NCBI RefSeq assembly: GCF_965638725.1 | Contig: NC_134975.1 | Span: 496,861 to 560,860, forward strand | Source of the DNA: Aptenodytes patagonicus | Taxonomy: Eukaryota; Chordata; Aves; Sphenisciformes; Spheniscidae | Direction: 5' to 3' | DNA length: 64,000 bases | Part shown: positions 9,243-21,579 of the stretch, in pieces | How the letters are laid out: each line of letters opens with the position of its first letter | Numbering within the stretch: the first letter of the stretch is position 1 | Notes under the pieces: generated by a model | Told to the model about the DNA's origin: nothing | Seen by the model: only the letters and a program-made list of their open reading frames with translations | Databases searched by the model: none | Position numbers and translations under genes: made by a program

Positions 9243-12094
9243 ATGAGGGGAGCCGTCGTTTTCTCAGCATTCATGGGTGAGTGAAGGGATTTCGGAGACT
9301 GGGCTGGGGTGGCAGCAAAGGTGGAGGAGGGAGAGCTTGGAAGGTTTTCACCATCATCTCCTCGAAGAGCATCGCTCTGGGGCAGAGCATTTCTCCGTCC
9401 CTTTCTTCGCCACCAGCCACGGAGACTCATGCAACCCCTTCTCCATGAAAACCTTCTCCCAGTCATTGATTCCATCAATTTTTTTGTCCCCTCCACCAGA
9501 AAGGAGCCTTGAGGAGGTGAGTTTGGCACTGCCCAAAAGATCCCTTGGGACTCAGTGGAGGAGAAAGGAAGTGGAAGGGACACCTGGAAAATGTAAATAT
9601 TGCTCAGTCCCACCTTGTGCATTCAACACCTCATCCGTCTAAGTGAGCAGAGAGGCGTGAGCTGACCCGGGTGGGACGTATTCCCCCAGATTTCGGGTCC
9701 TAAATCCAGATTTTGGCAATAGCTTGAAGGCATCTATGGGAAGTTCTCGCCCATGATCTCGTTTCTCATCCCTCCCCACCGCAGGTGCTGTTGCCACCGT
9801 CTCCATAGCCCCGCTGCAGAACCCGGTTTGGGTTTCCCCCGGGGATAAAGCCATCCTGCCTGTCTCCCTCCGGCTCCTCAACCCCACTTGGGACTTCTAC
9901 CATCTCAAGTGGAGCTTCCTGACGGGGGATTGCCCAGTTTTGATTTACACGATGGAAAGGTGCAACCAGACCCTCGCAACGTCAGGGCAACAGTGCCAAC
10001 ATAGGATGGAGGTGGAAGATTTCTACAAGCCAAGGGCAAATATCAGCTACAACGCCTCGCTGGTGCTCCAGGACACCCGGCCAGATGATGCTGGGGTTTA
10101 CCAGTTGACGGTGCAGGGTCTGGACGTGGCACACACCATGCAGGTCACACTGATTTTGCAAGGTAATGGTGGCTTTAGGGGGGCTCCACCAAATCCCAAG
10201 AGGTAGGGAGGAGCAACCAGCAAATGGCAGGTTTGGAAGGCCCAGGAGAAGGTTTTTCTAGGCAGCAAATACTTGCTGAGCCTGCCCAAAATGCAAAAAA
10301 TAGCGGTAATTTAAAAGAAAAACAGCTAGTCCTATTAAGACAAAGACTCCACTGATTTACAGAGCCCTTATCTGCCACGCGCTGTGGGATGGGATGAGAT
10401 GGGATGATGTTTGGGGTGAAGCACTGCCTCATGCTTGCCCCGTTCCTACACTTGCATCCAGGTCTTTAAATGCTCTTTGCAAATCCCCCCTTGCAAACGG
10501 AGACCCTCTCCTTTCCACGCGCAGGTACCTTCTCCCCATTATTTGTCTCCAGCAACCCAGCCCGTGCCCACCTCAACCGGACGGCGCTGCTCTCCTTCTC
10601 CCTGCAGCCCCCCAGCTCGGGCTGGGAATTCATCCACATCACCTGGGAGCTCATCAGCAGCCCCAGAAACCGTCCCATCCTCACCTACACCCTGGATGGT
10701 TGCACGGGGGAAGCCCGGAACTGGTGGGAGCGGAACTGCAGCATCTCCCAGGAGGTGGACGAGGCGTACGGACGGCAGGTGGACATCCAACCAAATGGTG
10801 CCCTGGCCCTCCGGGATGTGCAGGACGAGGATGCGGGGACCTACCTGGTGACGGTGCGAGATCCAGAGGGGTTGGCTTGCGTGGCCATCAACCTGTCTGT
10901 GAGCAGAGGTAACTGAGGGAAGAGGGGGAAAAAAAAAAAATGCACATTCAGACCCGTTTAGAGGCAGGGAGAGGATGGAGCGAAGGGGAGAAGCAACATT
11001 AACAGGAGAGCAAAATGCAGGAATAGGGGAAAAAAAAGTGCTAAACCATGGGATGAGAAGGAGCAAAAATAAAACAGAGCAGAAAGGCCTGCGGGGGGGT
11101 GGGGGGGGAAGGAAGCAAATTTCACTCTGGCTTGGTTTTCTGTTCTGGCAGAACAGAAACACGGAGCTTCAGCAGAAGTTTGCCCTGGGGTTGTTTTTCA
11201 GAGGAAGCAAGAGAAAACAAGCAAATTCAAAAACCCAAAGGCATAGTGAGCTGCAGCAAGGGAAAGCTGGGTATTTGGGGGGTTTTTTTCCCCCCTAGTG
11301 TGTTTGGGTTTTGTTTTTTTTTTCTTTAAAAAGAAGTGTTGAGCAGCTACATCTCATCACAGGCATACAGAAAGTGCCAAACCGTTGACACTTTATAGCA
11401 ACGGGGAGTATTTTCACGGTGCTACAACCCACAAAAGCAAAGTTAGAGACCAGCCGAGCTGATAGCAAGGCGATCACACCACAAAGTCCCATCTCGCTAC
11501 CGAAATCCTCATCTTTTCGCCCATCCTTTATACCTGTCCCCGGCTTGCAGATACGCTGGCAGCAGAGGGGCTGAGCATCCTTGGCATCATCTGGATGGTT
11601 GCTGCCGGCGCAGTGCTCTGCCTCCTGGCTCTCATCTTGGGAGAGGTGGGTGATAAAAACCCCAAATCGGGTCAAACTTCATTAGTTTTTCCCTGCAGAG
11701 TCAAAACACTTGGAGACAATTAATTTACCCTCCTCAAGGTTTTACTTCCCCTCCAATCCCCAAGGGTGGAAAAGGAAGAGGAAACGTGATGATCAGCACA
11801 ATTAATTTGGGGACGAGCATACAGAAGAGGGAATAGTGATCAGCATCCCTGGCACGCCTTCGAGGCTGGAGGGATTTGCCCAGCGAAGACGGGGGATGCA
11901 ATAAAACCGGGGCTGCGGGTGGGTTTGCAGCAGCGTGGCCGGTCCCCCGCCATTCCCCAGGTGAGGAGGGACATGGGGACACATCGGGGTGAGCAGAGAC
12001 GGACCCGTCATACCTCTCGTCTCTTCCCCAGCACGTGTTTTGGCATGGTGACAAGCTGGAAGAGACCCCGGGTGGCACCTGCCACCAGCCCTAA
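9243..12094 (+). CDS. Type I membrane protein with two V-like Ig domains lacking canonical cysteines
   Basis: Five exons: 9243-9276, 9785-10162, 10525-10908, 11551-11645 and 12032-12094, phases 1-1-1-0, about 317 residues. Exon 1 and the start of exon 2 give a signal peptide (MRGAVVFSAFMGAVATVS). Exons 2 and 3 each encode one V-like Ig domain (about residues 20-135 and 140-264) with the C-strand tryptophan (HLKWSF; HITWEL) and the F-strand DAGxY motif (DDAGVYQLTV; DEDAGTYLVTV). Both lack the B- and F-strand cysteines and instead share a YTxxxC-x(10-11)-C pair in the middle. Several N-x-S/T sites are present. Exon 4 encodes a TM helix (about 273-295) without charged residues. The tail of 20 residues has no tyrosine motif. 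Loss of the canonical disulfide recalls the CD2/SLAM and HEPACAM V domains, but I do not recognise the gene. The last exon is the least certain part. Confidence 0.75.
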
Positions 12095-12538
12095 CCTCCT
12101 CCCGGGGATGACTCCAGATGAAGAAGCCACCGAGGATGGAGGGAGATGTGCAGAGGGCACTGAAACCCCCCGGCTTGTTGGTTTGCCCACAGATCAGACC
12201 ATCATCTGCAACCTTAAACTCCGGGCAAGAAGTACTCATAATCATTAAAAAAAAATATGGGTTTTGGAGCCGTTTCTCCCCAAATTATTAGCTGGGCTCC
12301 CCATGCTGTCTGTCCAGACCCCCATTGCTTTTAGCTACCCATCGCTGTGGGGAGAATCTTCCTGTTCCCTCTTTTTGCCCCTTTTTTACACTTGAAAAGG
12401 TCCAATGCTTTGAGCCCAAGGTGTGGGGGAGCTCCCAAAACATCCCACAGGTATTAATCCTATTAATTATACACCAAACAGCAGGAAGCCCTGAAAGGGA
12501 ATCACCCCAATTTCCCCCCAGCCAAAAAAAATAATTGC

Positions 12539-12544
12539 AATAAA
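12539..12544 (+). terminator. Possible polyadenylation signal of the Ig-like gene
   Basis: AATAAA about 445 bases past the proposed stop. An ATTAAA lies closer, at about 12244-12249. Confidence 0.4.
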
Positions 12545-14239
12545 AATAATGGGATTTCAGCGCTCAGCCTCTGGTAGATCTAAAAGCAGACATGGGATCA
12601 GAGGTTCCTTTTAAGTTTCTCTCGTTATCGGGAAGTTCAAGCAACCAATTCCCTCAGATTGGGAGTTTGAGTGTGTTTTTCTCACCAGTTCGTGGTACAG
12701 AAATGAGTCACCTAAATCCTGTTGGATTTACCCAGCCCTTGGCGCGTCGGTTGGGTCGTGTCCCCACCTCGTGGTTGACTGCTGGAATTCAACGGCTTCT
12801 CGTGGAAACTTGGGGTTGGAAAGGCAATTTGGGAGAAGTCTCTGCCTTTTTGAGACTTATCAAAAGATGGGTTACCCCAGCTTTGCACTTACCTGTTTTG
12901 AGCAGTTTCCAGCAGCCGTCTTCATCCCCAGCTTGGATTCATGTCCTTTGAATTCGGGGTTTTATGCTGAAAGCAGAAAAACGTGAGCAGCTCCAGGGTG
13001 ATCCATCCCCCTGTAAGCATCTAAAGCAGGGGATCAACCAAGAGATCCAACTCTTAGCGAGCCCGATCCCACCCTGAAAGCAAAATCCTGCTTAGGAAGG
13101 TATGTTATACCTCATCCTTTATTTTTGGGGGGAAGCATCACTGGTCTTTTTGTCACCCCCTTTCCTGGAAGAAGATTTTTAATGCTGCATTTCAAGCATT
13201 CGCAGGAGCACAAATCCACGTGGATCTCCTGCAAATTTGCCTCTAGAAAGACCAAACAAGCCCATTGTGATTTTTGTAGCTGAACGCAACGGGTTTTGCA
13301 TTTCCCGCATCACCAGCTCCTTTTTTCTCACCTCTCTGCAATGAGATGGGAACAGCGCTGAGACCCAAAGAGCTGCTAGAAAGCACCCCCAAAAATAACC
13401 AGCGTCCTGCAAATCACAAGCACATCACATCCTTGCTCTTTGCTGCTGGTTAAAAGCAGGTAGGAAAGAAAAAATATATATATTATTTGTCCATGCCAGT
13501 GACAGCACTGCTCTGGCACTGAGAGGAGGAGGCGGCTGCTTTCCCCAGTGGGAGAAGACCTTCAGACACCTTCCTTGCTCGCCCCAAGCTGCTCCACACC
13601 TTGAAAAAAGCAGCTCTGCTTTTAGAAACGGCTCTTTGTGGGCTGCCGCAATGGGTGGAAGAGCAGAGCACGAAGGGAGACGCGACAGCCGGGGCACAAC
13701 AGCGAGCGTGGGGTTTTAGCTGTGACTCCAGACACAAAACCCACCACCGCTGCTGGTCTCTGAGCTCGCTTTTGCTCCTGGGGGGGGGGAGGGGAAAAAC
13801 CCCTCTGTTGGCCTGAACCTTAATGCCACAAGGGCAGGGGCTGGCCGTGGCACTGACCGGCCATGGCATTGACCACCATCTATGCCAAGCCAGATGTGCC
13901 ACGGCGCTCAGCTCCCAGCTGCTGCGGGAAGCTTCCCAGGTAAGTGAATTTGCTCGGCGCCGTTGCACAGCAGGCGCTGGGCTCCTCCTGACCGCATGGG
14001 ATTTCTGCTCGGTGATGGAGGGGGTTTGGAGGAGCTGATGTCCCCGACGCTGCCGGACCCCTACCCTGCAGGAAAGCACAGGGAGAAAAGGATTTCCCCT
14101 GCCTTTTCCATCTGTTTCCTGAGCTGACGGTGGCCGAAACCCAATGCCTTGCTCTCAAGCGGGTTCACTGCCTGTCTCCAGCCTGGGGCAGAGAGGTAGC
14201 CCAAGCGGGTCTCTTTTCCATAGCCTGATTTTCTCGGAA
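12545..14239. other. Intergenic stretch without a recognised gene
   Basis: Unique to mildly repetitive sequence with only short open frames; no exon with matching splice sites and a family motif was found. GC content rises toward the right, leading into the tandem array. Confidence 0.4.
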
Positions 14240-17200
14240 CTCTTCCACATGTGAGAGCAGCAACTCTTCTCCCCAAAAACAGAGTAGCAAATTCTCCCCA
14301 AAATGCAATAGCAACACTCTTCTCCCAAAAACCGAGCAGCAGCAGCTTTTCTCCCCAAATCAGAGCAGCAGAAACTCCCCAAGTAAACACAGCACCAACT
14401 ACCCAAGAGTAAGCAGCAACTCCTCCTCTACGCAGAGCAGAACCACCTCCCCTAAGCAGAGCATCAAGCAACCTTTCCCCCGAAGAGGGCAGTCACTTCT
14501 CCCCAATACAGAGCACCATCTTTTCCTCCCCGAAACAGAGCAGCACCAACTCTTCTCCCCAGAACGCTGCTGCAATCCCTAACCCCCTCGGAACACAACT
14601 GCGGCCCCTCTCCCCCCCGAACCCAACCAGCAGCCACTCTCCTCCCCAAAAATAGAGTAGGGACAACTCTCCTCCCCAAAACGGAGCAGCGCCCTTGTCC
14701 CCCCAGAAATGGAACAGCAGCCTCTGTCTTCCCCAGAACGGAACAGCACCACTCTCCCCCCCCCAGAACGGAACAGCACCACTCTCCCCCCCCCAGAACG
14801 GAGCAGCACCACCCTCCCCCCCCAAAACGGAGCAGCACCACCCTCCCCCCCCAAAACGGAGCAGCACCACCCTCCCCCCCCAAAACGGAGCAGCACCACC
14901 CTCCCCCCCCAAAACGGAGCAGCACCACCCTCCCCCCAAAACGGAGCAGCACCACCCTCCCCCCAAAACGGAGCAGCACCACCCTCCCCTCCCAAAACAG
15001 AGCAGCACCACCCTCCCCCCCCAAAACAGAGCAGCGGCCCCCATCCCCTCCCCAAAACAGAGCAGCGGCCCCCATCCCCTCCCCAAAACAGAGCAGCACC
15101 ACCCTCCCCCCCCAAAACAGAGCAGCACCACCCTCCCCCCCCAAAACAGAGCAGCACCACCCTCCCCCCCAAAACAGAGCAGCACCACCCTCCCCCCCCA
15201 AAACGGAGCACCACCACCCTCCCCCCCAAAACGGAGCACCACCACCCTCCCCCCCCAAAACGGAGCACCACCACCCTCCCCCCCCAAAACGGAGCACCAC
15301 CACCCTCCCCCCCAAAACGGAGCACCACCACCCTCCTCCTCAATACGGAGCAGCACCACTCTTCCTCCCCATAACAGAGTAGTGGCCCTCTCCCCAACCC
15401 CCGACATGGAGCAGCAGCCCCTTGCCCCCCCCCCGAAACAGAGCAGCGGGCCCTCAACCCCCCCGAAAACGGAGCAGCGGGCCTCAACCCCCCCAAAACG
15501 GAGCAGCGGGCCCTCACCCCCCCCAAAACGGAGCAGCGGGCCCTCACCCCCCCCCCCAAAACAGAGCAGCGGGCCCTCACCCCCCCCCCCAAAACGGAGC
15601 AGCACCACTCTTCCCCCCAAAACGGAGCAGCACCACTCTTCCCCCCCAAAACAGAGCAGCACCACTCTTCCCCCCCAAAACAGAGCAGCACCACTCTTCC
15701 CCCCAAAACAGAGCAGCACCACTCTCCCCCCCCCCCCCCAAACGGAGCAGCAGCCCCTCACCCCCCCAAAACGGAGCAGCAGCCCCCATCCCCTCCCCTC
15801 CCCAAAATGGAGCAGCACCACCCTCCTCCTCAATACGGAGCAGCACCACTCTTCCTCCCCATAACGGAGCAGCGGGCCCTCACCCCCCCAAAACGGAGCA
15901 GCGGGCCCTCACCCCCCCCAAAAACGGAGCAGCGGGCCCTCACCCCCCCCAAAAACGGAGCAGCGGGCCCTCACCCCCCCCAAAAACGGAGCAGCGGGCC
16001 CTCACCCCCCCCAAAAACGGAGCAGCACCACTCTTCCCCCCCAAAACGGAGCAGCGGGCCCTCACCCCCCCAAAACGGAGCAGCGGGCCCTCACCCCCCC
16101 CAAAACGGAGCAGCAGGCCCTCACCCCCCCCCCCCCCCCAAAACGGAGCAGCACCACTCTTCCTCCCCATAACGGAGCAGTGGGCCCTCACCCCCCCCAA
16201 AATGGAGCAGCGGGCCCTCCCCCCCCCCCAAAACGGAGCAGCGGGCCCTCCCCCCCCCCCCAAAACGGAGCAGCGGGCCCTCCCCCCCCCCCCCAAAACG
16301 GAGCAGCGGGCCCTCCCCACACGAAAACGGAGCAGCACCACTCTTCCTCCCCATAACGGAGCAGCGGGCCCTCCCCCCCCCCAAAACGGAGCAGCGGGCC
16401 CTCCCCACCCCAAAACGGAGCAGCACCACTCTTCCTCCCCAAAACGGAGCAGCGGGCCCTCACCCCCCCCAAAAACGGAGCAGCGGGCCCTCACCCCCCC
16501 CAAAACGGAGCAGCGGGCCCTCACCCCCCCAAAAACGGAGCAGCGGGCCCTCACCCCCCCAAAACGGAGCAGCGGGCCCTCACCCCCCCCAAAACGGAGC
16601 AGCGGGCCCTCACCCCCCCCAAAACGGAGCAGCGGGCCCTCACCCCCCCCAAAACGGAGCAGCACCACCCTCCTCTGCAATACAGAGCAGCGGGCCCTCA
16701 CCCCCCCCCAAAACGGAGCAGCACCACCCTCCTCTGCAATACAGAGCAGCGGGCCCTCACCCCCCCAAAACGGAGCAGCACCACCCTCCTCTGCAATACA
16801 GAGCAGCGGGCCCTCACCCCCCCCAAAACGGAGCAGCACCACTCTTCCCCCCCAAAACGGAGCAGCACCACTCTTCCCCCCAAAACGGAGCAGCACCACT
16901 CTTCCCCCCCCCAAAACGGAGCAGCACCACTCTTCCCCCCCCAAAACGGAGCAGCACCACTCTTCCCCCCCCAAAACGGAGCAGCACCACTCTTCCCCCC
17001 CCAAAACGGAGCAGCACCACTCTTCCCCCCCCAAAACGGAGCAGCACCACTCTTCCCCCCCCAAAACGGAGCAGCACCACTCTTCCCCCCCCAAAACGGA
17101 GCAGCACCACTCTTCCCCCCCCAAAACGGAGCAGCACCACTCTTCCCCCCCCAAAACGGAGCAGCACCACTCTTCCCCCCCCAAAACGGAGCAGCACCAC

Positions 17201-18670
17201 TCTTCCCCCCCAAAACGGAGCAGCACCACTCTTCCCCCCCCAAAACGGAGCAGCACCACTCTTCCCCCCCAAAACGGAGCAGCGGGCCCTCCCCCCCCCC
17301 AAAACGGAGCAGCGGGCCCTCCCCCCCCCCAAAACGGAGCAGCGGGCCCTCCCCCCCCCAAAAACGGAGCAGCGGGCCCTCCCCCCCCCCCCAAAACGGA
17401 GCAGCACCACTCTTCCTCCCCATAACGGAGCAGTGGGCCCTCCCCCCCCCCCCAAAACGGAGCAGCGGGCCCTCCCCCCCCCCCCAAAACAGAGCAGCGG
17501 GCCCTCCCCCCCCCCAAAACAGAGCAGCGGGCCCTCCCCCCCCCCAAAACAGAGCAGCGGGCCCTCCCCCCCCCCAAAACAGAGCAGCGGGCCCTCCCCC
17601 CCCAAAACAGAGCAGCGGGTCTCACCCCCCCACCCCCCCCCAAAACGGAGCAGCAGCAGCTTGTCGGCCCGAACTGGAGCAGTGGTCCCTCACCCCCTGA
17701 AACGGAGCAGTGGGCCCTCTCCCCCCAAAACAGAGCAGTCACCCTTGTCCCCCCAGAAACGGAGCAGCAGCCCGCGCCCCCCCCAAAACCGAGCTGTGGC
17801 AACTCTCTGCCCCAAAACAGAGCAGCACCACTCCGCCCCCTCAAAATGGAGCAGCACCACCCTCCTCCTCAATACGGAGCATCACCATTTATCCTCTCAT
17901 AACAGAGCAGCACCACTCTTCCCCCCCAAAACGGAGCAGCGGCCCTCCCCCCCCCCCAGAAACAGAGCAGCAGCCCCTCTCCCCCCCCACCCCCCCGAAA
18001 TGGAGCAGCGGCCCCTTCCCCCCCCCCCAAAAAAACAGAGCATCACCACTCAACCACCCCAAAACAGAGCAGCGGCCCCTCTCTTCCCCTAAAGGGAGCA
18101 GCACCAACTCTCCCCCCTGGAACAGAGCTGTACCACTCTCCTCCCCAAAAACAGAGCTGCAGCCCCTCACCTCCCCAAAACGGAGCTGCGGCCCCTCTCC
18201 CCTCCCCAAAAGGGAGCAGCACCAACCCTCCCCCCCAAAAGGGAGCAGCACCAACCCTCCCCCCCTAAAATGGAGCAGCACCAACCCGCCCCCCAAACAG
18301 AGCAGCAGCCCCTCTCCCCTCCCTAAAATGGAGCAGCACCAACTCTCCGCCCTAAAATGGAGCAGCACCAACCCTCCCCCCCAGAACAGAGCAGCAAATT
18401 CTTCACCACAACACCAGAGCAGCGGCCACCCCCACCTCCCCCCCCAAAACAGAGCAGCGGCAAGTCCACTCCCCAACATGGAGCAGCAGCAGTTCTTCCC
18501 CCCCCCCCCCCCCCCCAAAACAGCAGCACCAGCTCTCCCCCTGCCCCAAAAGGGAGCAGCGGCCCCTCTCCACCCCGAGAGGGAGCAGCACCACTTCTCC
18601 CCATAAAGTGCAACAAATTCTTCACCCCAAAATGAAGCAGCAGCAACCCCCGCCTCCCCCCAAAATGGAG
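14240..18670. repeat. About 4.4 kb minisatellite, ~30-bp unit with long C/G runs
   Basis: About 145 tandem copies of a 27-32 bp unit: AAAACGGAGCAG, then one of several cores (CACCACTCTT, CACCACCCTCC or CGGGCCCTCA), then a run of 5 to 17 C. On the minus strand each unit carries a long G run. Edges (before 14,700 and after 17,700) are diverged; the centre is uniform, with perfect 30-bp periodicity at 16,921-17,190 (nine identical copies). C-run length varies freely from copy to copy, and both strands stay open for hundreds of codons in spite of the frame changes, so the long open frames reflect composition, not coding. Confidence 0.97.
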
Positions 18671-19929
18671 CAAAATCCTTACCCTGTGACACGCTCCGAG
18701 AGGGATTAGTGCAGCCACGGACCATGTACTTACACAAGGGACCCTCGTACGGGACAGCCCCAGGGTCAGCCCTGCAGAGGTGAGGGGAGGCCTGATGCTG
18801 CCTCCCTGGGTGCCCCGGCGCAGCGCCCCGCTCCCCTCTCTGCTGCTCTCGTCGTGGGAAAACACTGGTGAAGATATCTAGCAAAAAGGAGAGGAGAGCG
18901 AGCTGCAGGGACCCGGAAGCCAAAAAGAAGACCAGACTCTACCTGCAGGAATAAACTAAGGAAACCCTGCCAAGAAGACTTCTAACCAAAAACCAGAAAA
19001 TATGGAAAACCCAGAAAGCTCGGGAAGACGGGACACGGTCCCGTGCAGCGACTGAGATGGCCCAATGAATGAAGCTGCGAGGATGAGAGGTCCCAACCCC
19101 CTTCACCAGCTCAAAGGCTACAGTTGACTGGAGGAACAGCAGAGCCCTGACCCCAGAGAAGCCCAGGAGCAGAATGAGCCCCCCCAGCAGAGGCTGTGGC
19201 TCATATACCCCGGGACCCACCCACCACCCTTCCCACCCTTCCCTGGGAGAGGGGAGGGACGAACCACCCAAAGGCATAGAGGCAGCCGGAGGAGCGGCAG
19301 GGAGTTCTCTCATCTGCCTAGAGGAAGCCACCCTTACTGGAAAGGACAATACCTGCTCTCCTACTACAACGATGTCTATTGCGTCAGCACCGCGACCGGG
19401 TAGGGAACTAAAGTTAATTTTTCTGGGGCGTAGATAGAAAAAGGTAGATGTCATACTAAGCTATGTAGGAAAATAGCTCGTTAAATGCAATAACAATGCT
19501 ATTACCAAAAATTACATGCTTTAGTTTCCTATAAAAAACCAAAATGCTATGGGGCTACACCTCATTTCTAGCAAGACCACGTGTGCTACCTCACTTCTAC
19601 CAGAACTACGTTCTGGATAGGACTGAATGACAAAGCAGAACCAGATCCCGTAAGAATCCCTTCTCAGAAACATCTCTGGTTGCAGAGTAGATTATTTACT
19701 GTAAGTGACCGACGATTCAGAGTCACCTCGACGGCCTCTCCGACTGACTCCCTTAACAGAACGAGCGGAGCCCAAAGGACAGAAAACACAAAAAACCCAT
19801 GGAAACACAAGAAATGGATCAGAAGCTGTATGAAGCAGCCTAATTAACACCTAAGGACCTAGAGCAAAACTGAATTGCTAAACGCAACAAAAAACACCCC
19901 GGGAGCTGCGTCAGTAAAAATAGATGAAG
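18671..19929. other. Unassigned spacer between two tandem-repeat fields
   Basis: Complex sequence with no recognised gene. The part from 19,440 to 19,700 is AT-richer and contains a TATAAAAAA-like stretch near 19,530. I cannot place it in a known family. Confidence 0.35.
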
Positions 19930-21560
19930 GCTATCGCCTTCTCTGAAAAACTCGAGAGGATCTGGGCCGACGACAGACATCTTCGGGTACCAGATACCAA
20001 ACAGAAACAGACTATAAGACAGAAAACAGGCTGCTGTGGAGCACAAAGACGGCTTCGGCAAAGGTTCTGACAGAACAAGAGGCATCGTCACAGGGATTAG
20101 AGGGGTCCCGAAGGGGCCGGAGAGACCAAAGGAGTCTCAGGGGTGCAATGAGCTCAAAAGGGAATGGAACAAAGCACAGATGTCCTCAGGGGACTGAATG
20201 GAGGTGCAGCAAACGGGTGAGAGGACAGAAAGAGCGACCGGGGTAACAGGTGCAGACTCGGGAAGGGTTCTGAGGGGAAAAGAGGGGTGCAAAGTGCCCC
20301 CCTGAGCTAGAACGGGGCTCTGGGCGTAGGGGAGCTCGGCAATGGGAGCAGAGGAGTCCTGAGGGGGCCTGAGAGACCAAGGAAGCCTCACAGTAACAAT
20401 GAGGAATTGTGCAGGGATTTCAGCAAAGTACAGACGTCGTCAGGGGGTGAACAAAGGCACCTAAACGGCAAAGAGTAAGGTAAGAGCCCTCTGAAGGGCA
20501 CATAAAAAAAAATTCTAAAGGGAGCTACAAGAGTGCTGTGGGGTACCAGAAAGGACTCAGATGACATCATTATAGACAGCAGAGGAATTAGGAGGGGGCA
20601 GGGCAAGAAAAGAAGGCTTGGGGACACAGCGAGGGCCTTGGACTCTCAGGAGGGCATCTAGGCAAACTACAGACGACCGAGTGAGAGAGGAACCGAACAG
20701 AGACACCCTCCACGGCAGAGAAAAATGAAGGAGCGCTGCATAGCAAAGACAGACGGCAGGCTCTGATGGAACAAGAGAGATGGAAAGAGAGATAAAGTGC
20801 TACGAGGTGCTGTGGAGAACGAGGAGGGTCTCAGGAGGCATCGTGACTGTGAGGAGAGGGGGGTTGAGGGGGGCTGACAGAGAAAAGAAAGCTTGGGGAC
20901 GACACGGAGGAACTCGGGTGGTCACCTGAGCAGAGTACAGATAGTCTCGGGTGGCCAGGGACCGAACGCAGGAATCCTAGATAGCGTAGAGGAACAAATG
21001 AGTGCTCTACGGCTCAAAGTGCTACAGGATGGATGTGGAGCACAAGGAAGGTCTCGGCAGGCATTGTGACCGGGAGAAAAAACTGTCCTGGGGGAGCCAG
21101 AGAGACCTAAAAAGGACTGGGGACACGACGATGAAATCCAGAGGGGATATAAACCAAGTAAACATGTCATCAGAGGGCCAGGGAATGAACAGAGGCACGG
21201 CTAGAGGGAAGAGAGGACCGAGTAACTGGGCTGGCTCACGGATACGGACTCAAGAAGTCTTCTGAGGGAATGAGAGGGGTGCAAGGTCTGCTACAAAGCT
21301 AAAAGCATGCTAGGGGCAACCTCGAAGGCATCAATAGGCATCGTGACACTGTTAGAGGGGTCCTGAATGGGCCAGAGAGACCAGAGGAGGCTCAGGGACA
21401 CGAGGAGGAAGTCTGGAGGGGATCTGAACAGAGTACAGATGTCCTCAGGAGGCGTGGATAGGCGCGACCTGAGGAGGTGTTCTGGCAAACCGAGAGGGGT
21501 ACAAATTACACTCCAGAGATAAAAGCGTGCCGAGGAGACCCTCTAAAGCCTCGGGATGAA
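19930..21560. repeat. Degenerate tandem repeat, ~250-bp unit, about 7 copies
   Basis: The phrase CAGAGTACAGATGTCCTCAG and its variants recur at about 19,970, 20,170, 20,423, 20,665, 20,930, 21,155 and 21,430, giving spacings of roughly 205-275 bases (mean near 250). Each copy also carries variants of GAGAGACCAAAGGAGTCTCAG, AGGCATCGTGAC and GGGTGCAAAGTG in the same order. Copies are strongly diverged with indels, which marks an old array that is no longer homogenised. No coding potential. Confidence 0.8.
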
Positions 21561-21579
21561 CCGAGAGAAGAGGAAAAAA

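Noticed and set aside
14493-18923. Long open frames on both strands (up to about 670 codons) rich in Pro/Ser/Gln or Gly/Cys/Leu
   Set aside because: They are translations of the 30-bp array. They exist in several frames of both strands at once and show no splice, start or family signal.
19440-19760. A second LTR
   Set aside because: There is a TATA-like stretch and an AT-rich body, but no paired ends, target-site repeat or known LTR words could be seen.
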